A DNA stretch of 64,000 bases from Rachycentron canadum (GCA_038496675.1 CM076659.1:18878580-18942579), one strand, 5' to 3'; shown: positions 22,127-35,335, counted from the first letter of the stretch. Notes: generated by a model not told the origin, from the sequence alone. Numbers and translations are program-made.

Positions 22127-25079
22127 CTGTTCGCTTTCTGGCCTGTCTTTGTGTCTACATGCTTAAGATCACCCACCACCACCCAGACTTTGCACATAAT
22201 GCCTGACACACACACACAGTCTGGCAGTTGAGAGGCCCATTAGACACTCCCTTTCCCTCATTTCCTATATGGGAGGAAATACAATAAGTGCTCACTGCCA
22301 TCTCGTTCAATAGACTTTTAATGGGCTAGTTAATTTCAAGATAATTAAATAGAATTTATCAAAGGGAACTTACACTGCTTGAGCCTAAGGCTAAATCATA
22401 TTATTTCCAACAATTGAGCTTGTGTCCAGGGGTTCGTCACACACGTATCATGGACACATGGAAAAACCACTGCGTCACACTTCACCCCGTTTGTGTCTCT
22501 CCACACTTGTGCCTAACAAGGCAGAAACTGAGGCTGGCCTCTTACACACTCTTATTTAATTTGTCCAACCACAGAGTAACACTGTGAAACTGATTTAATC
22601 ACAGACCGTTTCATTGTAACGCCACTGTAAGACATAGCTGTATTTTTAAAGCATTTTTCCCCCCCTAAGAACACCATGTAATTATAAATTAATTAAAAAA
22701 GGCTGAGTTGAAGTTAAAAGTAAAAGTTGAAGCGATCTTTTAAAGATTAAAAACCAGAATAGCAGCACTGAGATAATTAGTGAGTATCTGATTGGAAGAT
22801 GATTTATTAACAATAGTTATGATGGTCATTTAATCATATCTTTAATTTAAGAAGAAATGATAATAAACATTTGCTGGTTCTTTCTGGTCAAATGTTTTTG
22901 TTTTTGTCTTTTCTCTGAGTTATGATTGTAAATCAAATATCCTTTTTTTTTTTTTTTTTTTTTTTTTACATTTTGTGGACTTGATGATTAATAATTTACT
23001 TCTGAAGTAATTGAAAGATTAATGTATAGTAAAGTGGGTCATTAGCTGTGACTTTAGCTCTCTTCCTTGCCTCCCTGCCTGCTAATTTATCTTTTTATGT
23101 CTTCTTATGTCATCTTTCCAACCATGTTTGTACACTTTTCCAACTGTCTTCAGTCATTATTTACAACTACTTATTTCTGTAGTTCACTGAATCATTATAT
23201 ATATGTATATATATACAATTTAATCACCTCAACAACAAAGAGACTACTCACCATGTTGCTAGTTTCACTAATTATCTTCTTCATCTTGCCAAGCATTTAA
23301 TAAAAAAGTAATTTGTATGTAATTAATGTTGAGATGCAACATCTTACAAAAGGAGGCTGTTTGCATTTTGGTGCTTTCATCTGTTTTCTCTGACTAATAA
23401 GATGCTCCAGAAATGTCTGTTTTTGTTTATTGCCTATATGTCAGCAAGATAAAGACATCACACACTCACAGACACGTTCACAGATGCATGCGTAGATACA
23501 TGTATACACACACAGGCTGCGCAGATTTGCGTAAATGGAAATTTTAGTGTGCTTTAAGTGTCTTTGCTGAAAATCAAACAGGCTGCGGAAACAAACACGA
23601 CATCATTTGTCTTGTTAAATTGGTTTAAAGGCATGAAATGCAAAACACACACACACACACATGCTCAGTGTGATGTGAGCAACTCTTTTTGGATAAAAGC
23701 CTAGTGAACTCCGCAATGACCCAAACGACAAGACAAATAAAAAACTAAAAAAAAAGAGCTGTTTAGAGCTGAGTTTTGATCCATTCTCCTGTTGAGTCAT
23801 GGGAGGTTTCAAGCCAGGATGGAGTCCAATCAGTTAAGGTAGTTACTCTGCAAAGCACCCACACACACATGGACACACAGAGAGAGAATAGAGACAATGA
23901 GACAGAGAGATAAATGAAAAGAGCAGCAGAGGCGGAAGAGAGTAGTGAACAGGGCATGAAAAAGCAGGAGGACAGAAGTGGTGAGAAGAAGTGAGTTTGA
24001 TGGAGAAGAAACTGTTGAGCAGCAATGAGCGTGAAGCTAAAAGGCCACAGACCATTCACAGAGACAGATCTGTCTGTGTTGTTAGCTCATGCAGCAATGT
24101 CCGTGTCACTGTGTGAGAAAATGTTTGGCTCGTGGAGAAGCTGCCGTCTTTGTGACTTCTTCATGCTGTCTTTTGTTGTTGAGATTCAGACCTTTGGTAT
24201 AAGGATATAGTTGTAATTTTATTTCTTTTTTCTCAGCCACAACTTTCTGACATTTTGATATACATCGCATCAAAACCATGATTTTAAACCAGGAAGTCAT
24301 GATCACAGTTTTGTGGACATAAATATTTGATCTTGATTTGGTGCAAATAACTGTTTTTGCAGAATTTTATGCTTGATTCATTATTTCTCTTCACATAACC
24401 CACATGTATGGTTGAAACCAAAGCTCCTGCACTGGATCTGCTTTAAGATCAATGAAGATTTGAGATCAAGTTCTACCATGAGATCTCAAAGATATCTTAA
24501 ATTTTAGTCTCATGGACTGAAAACACACAAAGTGTCACAATTGGAGGGAGATGAATGTCCACCAAGCCACCAGGCTTTTCGACGCTCATCCCTTATGATT
24601 CCATATCACATATTTGCTTACCTGCGTCTCTCCACTGTTTACTGCACTGCTTCCATAAATATGCACCATCAACAATGATGGCTGTGAAAGATCCAGGACT
24701 CCAACACACCCAATATGCAACAAGACTACATACACTAATCACTTTTACTTGCACACATAAATCCCCATTTTCATACATGAATATAGTGTTATATTTTATT
24801 TACATTTCATCACATCATGAAATTTTTAATGTTATATTCTATATTTCATGCGACTTTTATTGCTGAGCTGACCTGTTTTCTCACCCCACTCATTCCATTG
24901 GACCAGTGTTAACCTAAACATGAATAACCAAACTGAACTGAAACAGTAGTGGGACTTGTGTGTGTGGGGGGGAGAGAGAGAGAGTATGTATGTATCTTGG
25001 TTGGCAACAGTTGTCATCATCATTCCTCACTGGTTGGCAAAAAATGAAAAATGTGGGAAAAATGTTGGATGAAATTGTT
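21096..25079. other. Noncoding; homopolymers and microsatellites
   Basis: Poly(T) at 21146-21160, 21208-21228 and 22942-22967, short CA at 23646-23660, and TATATA runs at about 23198-23214. No supportable exon. Confidence 0.55.
22064..22122. repeat. Compound (GC)6(AC)23 microsatellite
   Basis: GTGCGCGCGCGCGCAC runs directly into about 46 bp of AC: alternating purine-pyrimidine throughout, the classic Z-DNA-prone composition. Confidence 0.97.
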
Positions 25080-25173
25080 GGAAACTGTTGTGCAATCGAC
25101 TGCACAGATTCAAAGAGCATTCAGGGAGCGATTTATATGGATTGTGGAAGGCTGAAGACAAGAGAAACAATGT
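25080..25173 (+). pseudogene. Possible THAP-like zinc-finger N-terminal remnant
   Basis: The frame reads VGNCCAIDCTDSKSIQGAIY and then a basic GRLKTRE before a stop. The CCAxxCT..S...G..FY pattern resembles the first turn of THAP domains, which occur in several DNA-transposon proteins and host factors. The second zinc-ligand pair (C..H) and the conserved W/P residues are not seen downstream. Weak; could be coincidence. Confidence 0.2.
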
Positions 25174-25530
25174 GAAGTGAAGGCTGTGCATTAAATATTA
25201 ATCAAGAACCAGCTTTTTTGAATGAAACTTATGTTGAAGGCAAAACATTTTTACAAACCTGTGTGTGCAGAATCCAGGAGTCCTCCTCATTTAGATCAGG
25301 CTCACAGATCCTGCTTTACAATTTGATTACATGTTTATGCCGTTCATCTTTAGGATTTGTTGAGTGCAACCAAAATTCACTGCTCCCCACCTCAACATAC
25401 ACATGCATGTGTCAGGAAACTCGATTTCTGGCTACACAGCATTTTAATATCAACAGATCAGCGTGTGTCAGACATGTCATACAGAACAGTGTTGATTCTG
25501 ATGGCCTTTCCTTTCCTGCTGGTATTTCAG

Positions 25531-25629
25531 ATCTCTCCAGTCTGAGTGATGGTCTGATAGGACCCCTCAACAGTGGTGAGGGAGGTGGTGCTACATTACA
25601 AAGTCATACATATCATGATGACATTACAG
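25531..25629 (+). other. Candidate internal exon (unconfirmed)
   Basis: Seen: a pyrimidine-rich tract ending in GGTATTTCAG at 25530, then 99 bp that are open in one frame and encode a Ser/Gly-rich peptide (starting LSSLSDGLIGPLNSGEGGG), then a good donor ACAG|GTGAGA. The length is a multiple of three, so an exon here would keep phase. It lies inside a 168-codon open frame (25218-25724), a length that chance alone can give in a window this size. The peptide is not recognised. There is no supporting neighbour exon and no transcript evidence. Confidence 0.25.
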
Positions 25630-25724
25630 GTGAGAGGTCAAGGAGTGAACACAGACAACATGTTTGTCAAGAACATCAGAGGCAGTCCAGCTATTCATGC
25701 CTGAACAGTACCACAGGACAGTAG

Positions 25725-28700
25725 CTTTCTCCTTAGGCATTGCGTACTGTGTAAGGGAGCCATTGCATGTACACCTATTGTGTAAATGTAGGTGTGTTTG
25801 GTGAACACAAGCATTTATTTTTGTGTGGATGTGCGTGCTCATCAGTAACACTCAGTCCAGTCTGCAGTTTCTGTGTCTATATACCAGAGTGTCACTGTTC
25901 TAAATGTGTTTTTTATAAAGACAGATTTTCCTCTGCACTGTATCTCTCTGTTTTGGTTGCGTCATCAGAGATGTGAAGGTGTGAAGAATTGAGAGCCAGT
26001 CTGCCCACTCAGAAGTCTATAAGAGTCACATTTCATTTTCTCTGAGTTTAGTCATTTAGGCCTCATATTCAGGGGGTTTGGGCACAGTTGGAAGAAGAGC
26101 TTTGAAAGAAGCTTTGCCATGGTTCTTCTGGCTCCTACTACCATTGCCTCTCAAGAATAAATTTAAAAAAATCAAAATTCATAACCCAGACCCATGATAG
26201 TTTTCACATCAACATCCCATAAACATGTATAGTCACTGAATACAAGTTTTCCAATATTGCACAGACAATTTGATCAACTGATTTTCAGGGTCTTCATTAA
26301 TAAAAAACTTGTGAAGAGTAAAAACAAAACAAACAAAAAATCACACACATTAAACAACCAAAAAGTAATTCAAGCCTCATGTTCCATCCAAAGCACTCTT
26401 ATGATTAACTATAAATGGTCAAAATCTCTTGAAAACTTTCATCCATATTGTTCCTTTGGAGAATGTTTGAGAGCCTAATGGATGTAGCAGCTATTAAAGC
26501 AACTAAGTGGACAATTTCTGAGAATAAACAGAGTGACCAGACATAGAGGTGAATGTCTTACGTAATTAAAATTCAAAGAGGTCCAGTTATACAGAAATTT
26601 CCTCAGGCAAAAGTCTGGAACACTGGGCTGATGTTCTTTTCTCACTTTGAGTAAAACTGAGTAAAAAGGCTTTAAGAAGCAATAATAACATAGCAGGGAG
26701 CGTTTGAGAAGCGTGCATCTTAAAATAGTCAGTTTTATTTCGAAAAGTGGCAAAAGTAACAAATTGTAATGCAAGTTTCTTTTTTTCTGTCTTTTGTTAA
26801 CTCCATTTCACAAGTCTTAACCTTTTTAGCAACAACATTGTAAGAATTGAACAGTTTTAACACCACCTGACCTCCTTGGTTCCCTCTTATATCCCCTCTT
26901 ATATCCCCTTCCCCCACTGATTTCTCATTAGTTTTGTCTTTCCCTTGGCTGAGACAAGTTGCTCCATCAAAATTTAGAGGACCCCCTCCAATTAAAATCA
27001 GGAGAACTGCAGTGAACCAATGAGACTCTCATCGAAACAGATGCAGACAGTCAGGGATGCATATGTCATATAACCTCAGGAACCAATCCTGTCAACTTGT
27101 GGAGATAGGGTGGGGCTAAATAAAGATAGTGAGAGTTTGCATGAGCGCATCTGCCAACAGTGTGTCAGCCCCTGCCAGTTACAAGCTAACAAACAACATC
27201 ATCAAATAAAAGATGCTAACAACGCTAACCATTTTGATACATCTGCTCGTCTCGGATTCTGGTCTCAACTGACACCTCATCTGAGCCTGGGTCTGACTGA
27301 GGCTCAAACATATGGCTGAGTCTCTCTGATGTTTCCTTCTCTAACCATCTTGATCCTCTCTGCACTTTCACCTGTCAACCAACAAAAATTTGTGTCACCA
27401 TAGGTAAGCGGCACACGGGGACCCACTGATACAGGGATTGATCCAGATTTCTTAACTAGGAAGTAAGTAGATGTTCAGCCACATTGTTTTTTTTCCCCTT
27501 TGTAAGTGGGAAAGCCACGTTAAACAAGATATTAGAGTATTTTTCGTAGTTGAAAACATGCCTTTAACTTAATTCTCAATACCTAGGTTATAGATCCAGG
27601 TCCAAATAGGATGGTGACTCTGACCACTGTCTGCTTATTAGTGACGTTGCCTTAAATGCCGTATTACACACCAGTATTTATTAAACACATAGAGCCTATA
27701 GACACCTACACAGCTAAAGACATTGCACAATCAATATCTAAAAAGCACAATCGATGATGACTTTAAGCACAATAACACAGCATATGTGTTTTTCACAGGT
27801 GATGATGAATTTAGGTGGTGTTGGGTGAGGTGGCTGGAGGAGCCCTGTAGTGTCTCCAGGGTGCCCTGTATGTGTAGTACAAGTAAATACTCAATTTTTA
27901 AAGATTTAGTGAGAAATTTACCTTTTCCAGATATACAAATTTGTTGCAATCTGATTATTATTTAATTATTTCATGTTTTGGTTTTGTTGAGACGAAAAAA
28001 AAAAAAAATCTGGATATTCTGAGTTAATCATAGAAAATCGAGCCAGACTCTGCAGAATCTGCCACCTGATGCCTCCTGGCATTGTACTGGAGCTGTGGTG
28101 GTTCAATAATCAAGCAAGACAGGACAGTGAGCATCACATGGCCTGACCCGTTCCTCTGTGCTCTGAGGATTTGGCAATGTGCTTGTTCGGGAGAACTAGT
28201 AATAGTTTTGTAGGTAATTGTTTAAGATTTGAGTTGACCTGTATAATTTAAGACAAAGAGATGCCTATAAAGTATTAGTAAGTCACAATAGCACAGCTGG
28301 CCTTGACATTTAATCCCATTGTGGATATGATGTGATGATCATTTGTTTCATAAAAAATTAAAACATGTCTGTATGCATGGTTCAGATCTATAAATCTAAT
28401 TTCCTTGGGAATATTTTCCACAAGAAGTGCCACGTTCCTGTTTCAAGCTCTGTTTTGTGCATATGCAGTATTGTAAATGAGGCCACCGGCACCTACGTTG
28501 TATGCTAACTAGTTAGGTTATGTTGCTCAAGGTAACTGACAAAATATTAGTTGACTGTCTGGAACTATCCACTGTGATTCCTCAAACCAATGTTTAAGGA
28601 CAGACTCAACTTTTTTCAATTCTCTGGTTCACTGCCAAAGGACCTTAACAAGCCAAGTGTTTCTTGTCTTAAGGTTTACATTTAAAAACCATCATTAGTA

Positions 28701-29519
28701 GCAGTCATGATTTATGGTTTTACTGAAATATATTCATCAGAACAAGTTACCATTTGAGTTTGGCCACAATATGCTATACTATGCTATACTTTTAATATCA
28801 GACTTTCTTCAGAGGTAAAAAGGCCAGAGCTACCTGAAAAGTAAATACAGTATTTGCCTACAGATAATATCTGGAGTCTGGTAGTGTTCGCATAGTCGAT
28901 TTAGAATAGATCATCTGAGCGGGTTTTATTGGTCATTTCTATGATTACCCATCTCATCTCTCCCAGATGTAATTTCACAAATCTCCCCCCTGTCTGGCAA
29001 CCTTTCTTCTCATTCTACAGTTTTCTCATCCACACAGACAATTCCCTGCCAACTTTTTTTTTTTTTTTTTGTCTATTCATCTCGGCTACTGGCAGTCGAC
29101 AATTAAAGCCCCACTAATGTCACATCTTTTTAAAAGGAGATGGAGAGAGAGAGAGAGCCATGAAAGAGGAACGCTGAGAGTCACGAGAGACAAAAATTGG
29201 GAATCATGAAGGAGAGAGGGAGTGATCGACCGATAATAAAGTTGTGGCTATCGAAAATGAAACTCAAAGATAATAAAGTAATCTGTCGGCTGGTTCAACG
29301 CACATACGCATGCACTCATAAAGACAGATGGACAGACGCAGAGATAAAGTTACTGCTATCTGAAATGTAATAAAACTGAAGTAAATGAGTCTATTCTCAG
29401 CATCTAGCTGAGGGCCATTGTGGCAGTAATAGCAGCTGCGGTGGTATAAGCCTGAAAGGAGAGATAATGACTTAGTAGTAATAATCTCTTACAGCTCAAA
29501 CAGATAAGGGCCCCACATT
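25725..29519. other. Noncoding, nothing recognised
   Basis: A tandem ATGCTATACT pair at about 28773 and poly(T) at 29053-29070. Two CCAAT motifs near 27015 and 27083 have no promoter context that I can support. Confidence 0.55.
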
Positions 29520-29705
29520 TGTATGCTCCATGTGTAATAGCATACCTAGACTTGTTATTCTGCCATGGGAGGTTGCAGGTTGAAATCCCTAGCTGAGGAA
29601 GTCTGGGTGCAATCTGTGAATGTGAAATAGTCTCTTCTCCCTAATCACCTATTGTCAGTGACCTTGACCAAGACCCATAATCCCTCTGAATCAGCCAGCA
29701 GACAC
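29520..29705 (+). mobile_element. Degraded SINE remnant
   Basis: Seen: a decayed tRNA-like head ending in GGGAGGTTGCAGGTTGAAAT (B-box-like). The body resembles a common fish SINE: GTCTGGGTGCAATCTGTGAA, then GTCTCTTCTCCCTAATCACC, then GTGACCTTGACCAAGACCCA, which corresponds to the usual 'cccttgagcaaggcacc' block. Divergence is high and both ends are vague. Confidence 0.45.
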
Positions 29706-30806
29706 TTATTCGTTTCTGTGTGAGGAAAACAAATGAATTGTCCAATGTTAAAAGTCAGTTTAACGAGTTTCTGCAAAGTACAGAGAAGAACTACTCGCTA
29801 ATGTTTACAATGTAACATGATCACATGCAACATGTGCTAATTAGTACTGAACACACAGTGAAGCTGTGACTGATGAGTGGCCATGATAGTTTTGCAGGTA
29901 TTTAGCCATAAACTAAAGTATCAAACAAAAAACTTTGACCTGATCATGGTCAGCAGACCTATGAAGAAATTGTGAATGCTTGTGCAAAAGGCAATGGAGC
30001 CCATAGCTGTTGAGATATTTAAGACGAAGCCAACAGGTGGACCGAGCAACAATGTCATCCACACTGCTAATGTGGCTAAAAATGGCACATTGACTGTGCT
30101 GAGAGGGGCTCTCCTCTGCTTTGGGAAACACTGATCAGCTTGTCAGGATGTAAGTTTCTCGCTGACAAAGCCAATTAAGCCTGTTCAAACAGAGCCAGTG
30201 AACTGGAAGAAACACGTTTCACACCGTTTGGATTCTCAGTATAACAGCATAAGCTCTGCAGTGAATATCATACTTTGCGAGCTGGTTTTGCTGTAGCTTA
30301 TTCAAACACACGGCGGGTTTCCTCACAGCCCTCCGCAAATCAGCCGTGTTTGTTGTGGTTTGACTTAGATTGCCTCTCATCACTGAGGAGGATCAGCAAC
30401 ATCCAGATCAGATTTAATCCTGATGCTATGTGAGTGTAACTGTGGCAGGGCCGAGACAGAAATAGCAACTGATAAAAATAAGTGGCTAAAGCAACACTGG
30501 CGTTGCCCCACGCTGACACCATAAATATTAAATAAATGACCAGATATTGTTGGCCTGAAGTGTCTGGTCGTGGTCCTCCCCTAGAAGATGATGCCGTAGG
30601 TTGTGGAGCAATGAAGGAAATTTCACCCTGATGTTCAGCGTTGTTTTATCCATAACTGTCCCGCAACTTCAACTGTATGTTTGTCATTAAAGTGAAAGTC
30701 ATTTAAACTTAAGGAAGTACTCGTTTGAAGCCAAACCCCGATCTTCTCCTGAACTCAACCAAGTAGGTCGGAGGACTTGTCGTGGTGTTCTTATGTGTGG
30801 CGCCTT

Positions 30807-30834
<28 letters not shown>
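30807..30834. repeat. (TG)14 microsatellite
   Basis: Pure TG followed by TATATG. Confidence 0.96.
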
Positions 30835-30842
<8 letters not shown>

Positions 30843-31083
30843 AGTCTGTGCTTCGTCTTTGATGTAATCCCTTTCGTCAGGGTAACTTGGTTTGAGTTCA
30901 GCCCCACATACACACAAACACACAGTGATTTGAGCTGCTCATTATAACTGGCTGCAAATGGTGATAAGACTTAGTAAAGGCTGTGCTGACGGTGGCCACA
31001 CTGGCACACGCACAAACACACGCACACACAGTGGATAAGGGTAGCATTATTATGCTGACCACCATGACCTTGCAGATACAGAG

Positions 31084-31088
<5 letters not shown>

Positions 31089-31116
<28 letters not shown>
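31089..31116. repeat. (GT)14 microsatellite
   Basis: Pure GT, in the same orientation as the array 250 bp upstream. Confidence 0.96.
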
Positions 31117-31639
31117 CGGTGCTGGTGCTTTTAAGCTGCCCTTGAGTGTTCTGCCACATTGTCTTCACGATGTTATCTCAACTTGGAAAAGAAAGAAATG
31201 ATGAAATTATACGTACTTATTCTTAAAGGGCCTAATTAAAAGTGAGATTACAATCATTTATCCCCAACACCCTTTTTTTCCATCGGTGTCTCTACACGCA
31301 CAGAGTCACAGCTCAGCTGAATATGCGCGCGGATGTGTGTGTTTATGTCAGCACTGCCTGTGTTGTGACCATTCGTGTTTGTGGAGAGGAGCTTTTGATC
31401 AGTGCAAGTCCAGGCTGCAGAGGCAGAGAGGTGTCTGGGCAGGACCATGATCTCCCTCTCAGCTGAATTTGATGCTGTCTTGAGGAGAGGCTCGAAATAG
31501 CAACTACTAAGTGACAATGTCCATTTGTTGCTTGTGATATGACTTTCTTCCTCAGTTCTGCAACATGTGGGAGGTTTTTCTGTTGTCAGGTACAAAAATT
31601 GAATTAAAAGTTAAAAAACAAAAAAAAAAAATCTATCCA

Positions 31640-32025
31640 TAGAGCCTGATATCAAAAATTTGCTCCACAGGGCTTTAAGGTACGGTCTGTACAGCAGGAC
31701 GACACTCTTTGTTCTTAGATCCTCAAATAGAACAAGGGGGGGAAAAAAAAAAAATAAATAAATAATGGGGAAAAAAATAGAAGAAACCTCAGGACAAGCA
31801 GCAGAGGAGGGGATCCCTCTTCTTGGGGCTTTATGTGGTTGGAAGGATATTAAAAAGTCACAGATGTATGAGGCTGCTATGCCTTTAAGAGCTTTCTGGG
31901 TAATTAAAGGAACCTTAAAATCAATTCGAAAAGAAACAGGGAGCCAGAGCACTTCAGCTAAAACAGGAGTGATGTGCTCTGTGCTCTTGGTCTTGGTTTG
32001 AAGTCTATCTGCAGAAATCGCGTTA
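31640..32025 (-). pseudogene. CR1/L2-type LINE fragment: C-terminal end of the reverse-transcriptase ORF
   Basis: Seen on the minus strand: a 150-codon open frame containing TKSTEHITPVLAEVLWLPVS, then FRIDFKV, then ALKGIAASYICDFL, and further on LRTKSVVLLYRPYLKALWSK. This order (HITPVL..LHWLPV..RI.FK, then YI.DLL, then a region like the usual lr.s.g.raFs..aP.LWN.LP) is characteristic of the end of CR1/L2/Rex1-like LINE ORF2 proteins in fish. The middle is damaged: a poly-T/C insertion at about 31735-31775 replaces expected residues. The reverse-transcriptase core and endonuclease are not present next to it, so this is a 5'-truncated copy, the usual result of LINE retrotransposition. Family-level naming within CR1/L2 is uncertain. 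Confidence 0.7.
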
Positions 32026-32374
32026 GGTGCATTAGATACCGTGTGCAGAGAATAGAGCAACAACGTATATATTTACAGTACAATCAGGATGACAGCATTT
32101 TGTATCGTAAACATAAATGGACGATTTAATCTTGGAGGACAGACAGTGCTAAGATATAGGACTCGAACCACGCAAGCTCCTCTTTACGATGAATATATGG
32201 AAAGAGGACAGACTACACAAACATGCAAGAGGCAAAACCAAGTACATTCGGACATCTACAAAAAGGAGGTTTACGCAGAGGGAGAGAAGAACTGATACCC
32301 AGGAGAGATAAAGAGAGAGAGGGCTCCAAAATTGTTCCGAGTGAAAAGAGAGGGCAGGGAGAAGAACATCAGGC

Positions 32375-32400
32375 CGAGAGAGAGAGAGAGAGAGAGAGAG
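32375..32400. repeat. (GA)13 microsatellite
   Basis: Pure GA at the end of a purine-rich stretch (32280-32400). Confidence 0.96.
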
Positions 32401-33515
32401 CGTGGCACACAGCCTTGATGCTAATGCGCTTCAGAGAATAAACAAACAAAGGGTTGGAGAGATGCACACCACATAACATCTTTAGTAGGTTAAATAAATG
32501 CAATCTGAAATACAGCAAATGTCTCCTAAGCTCAGCAGAGCTGCCTTATCAAACTTCACCCACACTGAAAACAAGAAACATGGGCTCTGACGGCTGCAGA
32601 GTACAACCAGGACAATTTCAAACCGCCTTTTTCTGTGCTTAGCCATGCAGAGCTGACCAAAGTGTGAAATTTTCCAGGAGGTTTAGGTGACTCTGGATGA
32701 GGCCTCGGTGTACACTGAATGATACCGTTTTTTTTTTTTGTTTTTTTTCTTTGGGCCATTTTACCATCCTTGGGGTTAGTAATTTTGCCGATGACCCGTG
32801 CAGAATAAGAGGAAAATGCGGCTCTGGAGTGTGTGAGCAAGGACCACATTTTTTCATTCTCTCCTTCTGTGTCTTTTTCTTCCTTAATATTTAAGGATTC
32901 TGGCTCCGTCTCTCCCGTAGCCTTGTCGGCATTCAAGGTCTTCACTAAATTAAGGACTCTGCACTGATGTTATTAAACAGTTATTTAGCACTCATCATAC
33001 ATAAGTGTGAATACTGAGAACCCATAGTAAAACCAACCTACATTATGGCTTCAACAAGATTTATTTATCTTATTGATTTATCTATGAATTATATTTTCAG
33101 TGTAACAATTTGTCACTTAGTCTACCTTTAAGAAAGTATTGAGCAGTGACCGTCCCGTGTTTGAGAGCCCCTCAATGTGATTATTTTATGAGCGCAACAG
33201 TAAAAAATCCCAAATAGTTTCATTTCACAGTAATATATAAAGAAACAAACATTCTGAATGTCTCGCAACACTAAATGAGGAATGGGAAATGTTTCATTTA
33301 ATTCCATTCAGTGACTGACCTTCTTAGTTCTAATCTACATTATATTTAGTGTTTCGGTTTTCATCTGCCGCTCTTTTCTTATGCAACCTGTGAGTCAGTG
33401 TGGTTTCAGGTGTTTGACTCATAAAGTGGCTATTACAGGGATCAAACAGGATCAAACAACCACTTTCAATGGTGCAGAGCTGAAACCTGTTCAAGAGGTC
33501 GCTAAATGTCCCTAG

Positions 33516-33562
33516 ATGACGCAATCGGCTACTTTGCATATTTATGACGTAATCGCGTCATG
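33516..33562. promoter_or_regulatory. Cluster of ATF/CREB-type sites
   Basis: Within 47 bp: ATGACGCAATCG (CRE/C-EBP hybrid-like), TTTGCATA (octamer-like half), and ATGACGTAATCGCGTCATG, which holds a CRE (TGACGTAA) and an inverted TGACGCG. CpG dinucleotides are sparse around it but concentrated here. No TATA or transcript start is evident, so promoter versus enhancer cannot be decided. Confidence 0.35.
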
Positions 33563-35322
33563 TTTGCGTTCTGCCTAGTGTCAGCCGGCTTCAGCCCTTT
33601 ATCTGTTTGCCTCTCCCCTCCCCCTCTCTGTGCTCATATACACCTGCAGTGTTTTAATACAGGCAGATTTCCAATAAAATCTGGGCTCATTTACATGTTT
33701 TCATGTTTCTGTTGTCGGACCATAGTGCAGCCCATTGAGGCTACATGTTAACTTCCGAGCCATTTGCAAGCTGCTGCTAAAATCCTGATTTTGTAACCTC
33801 AACGTCATCTGACAAAATTAATAATTTAAAAGGACAAAAACTTGTGTTGTGATTTTAGCTCCATTGTAAAATGATCACTCAGAGAGACAGTTGCTCATTC
33901 ACAGCAGCTGCCGTGCTGTCAACATAGAACGGGGTGCCTGTGGAGGGAAAGCCTAACCTTAGGCTCACTGGACATTACTTGCGACTCTCCTCTCTGGAAA
34001 GTAGCAAAAGTCACTAGATCTTTCTCAAGGTCCTTTTTAAAAAAAAAAAAATAAATAAATAAATAAATAAAAGTTGCTAAATGGGTGTGAAAAATGACAA
34101 AGAGCAATGGCCAATGAAGGAACTCCAATGATTGGCTGGTATTACTTAAGCACCACAGCACAGCAATCATGTGGCATTTGGCTTGTTAATGTGTCAGTCA
34201 CAGTCATGTCAGATAGTGCTTTGACAGTGTGTTTTGTAAAGTCATTAAACAAGATGTTTTTCTGCAGGTTACATGTTATATGTATTCACCGTTAATGGGG
34301 GCGATGGCATTTAAACGCAGTGCAGGGAAGTGTCGAGTTCTTCCAGCAATTTCGCTGAAAGTGAAAAGGTGTTAAGAATTAGTGTAAGGCTAAGATGGAA
34401 AGGCAAGCAAATGGAGCAGGATTAAATACAGCATTAAACCATAAGCAGCAAGTTCTCAGACATTATGCTCTTTGCTTTTTGTGGTAATCGGTAGCAGTAC
34501 ACAGCAGAAGTTGAAGCAGCTGCTGAAGTAGGTGCTCTTAAAAGAGGTTGGCGATGCCATGACTGTCTGCTTGTAGTGATTTGGTCTTTGTAAATCTGAC
34601 TGTTCAATACCCTGGAAACAGAATCATTAGGAACAAAGAGTGGATTTAGATACAATGAGATGAAACAAATGTACCTGTGCTTGCTGCTGACGTTTTCCAC
34701 GGGTTAAATACTGAAACACATGAACCTGCAGTCAAAATAAAAAAACGTACATAACCCCAGAAAACACCGAAACAGTGATACTGAAGTCTGAGATTGACGC
34801 TGAATTTCAGTGGTAAAAGAAGATGGAAATCCAGCTAAAAAATAAAGAATGAGTTCCAGTGTGAATTAACATGTAGGAAGTGAAAACAGCTAAAGTGTCA
34901 GAGGAAGTGTAAGTGATGAAAGAAGATGAAACTGAATTTAAAGTACGAGTTGATGACTGAATGAATTAAAGGATGGGGGTGGGACGGGGGATTGCCTGAC
35001 ACAGCTGTTAAAAACACATAACTCTCAAAACCCGTTACATTTATTCTGAATAAATGTTATGAAGCAATGTAATAATGAATAAATGTAATGGATGTAATGA
35101 TACTCACAAGCATGTAGTAATCTGTGGCTGCAAGTAATATCCGCTACTAACAGTAATTCTTGTCAATTGGATGTTGAAGTTTTCCAAAGATTTTCAGTAG
35201 GAGGCTTGTTCTTGTACTTTCTTTCTTACTGTGAAAGAAAGACTAAAACACTGTAAAGGTAGACTGTCCTGAGCCAATTGGTCGTCTGTGCAGCAGGTTA
35301 TTATGGCCCATAGTTAGGTTTT

Positions 35323-35335
35323 GTTGCTAGGCGAC
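35323..35335. promoter_or_regulatory. RFX X-box-like site
   Basis: GTTGCTAGGCGAC differs by one base from the imperfect palindrome GTTGCTAGGCAAC bound by RFX factors. The sequence match is direct; function is inference. It may simply be part of the surrounding repeat. Confidence 0.3.

Larger units (their letters stand above)
29706..31639. other. Noncoding with two GT arrays
   Basis: Contains the arrays at 30807 and 31089 and nothing else recognised. Confidence 0.55.
32026..35319. other. Noncoding; purine tract, ATF/CREB cluster
   Basis: T-rich run at 32730-32748, AAAT units at about 34050-34070, a perfect AGCCTAACCTTAGGCT palindrome at about 33950, and decayed AATAAATG/GTAATG tandem wording at 35045-35110. 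Confidence 0.55.

Noticed and set aside
32155..32175. GGACTCGAACC, an inverted B-box
   Set aside because: Flanks do not form a T-arm stem of five pairs and no A box is found. Likely chance.
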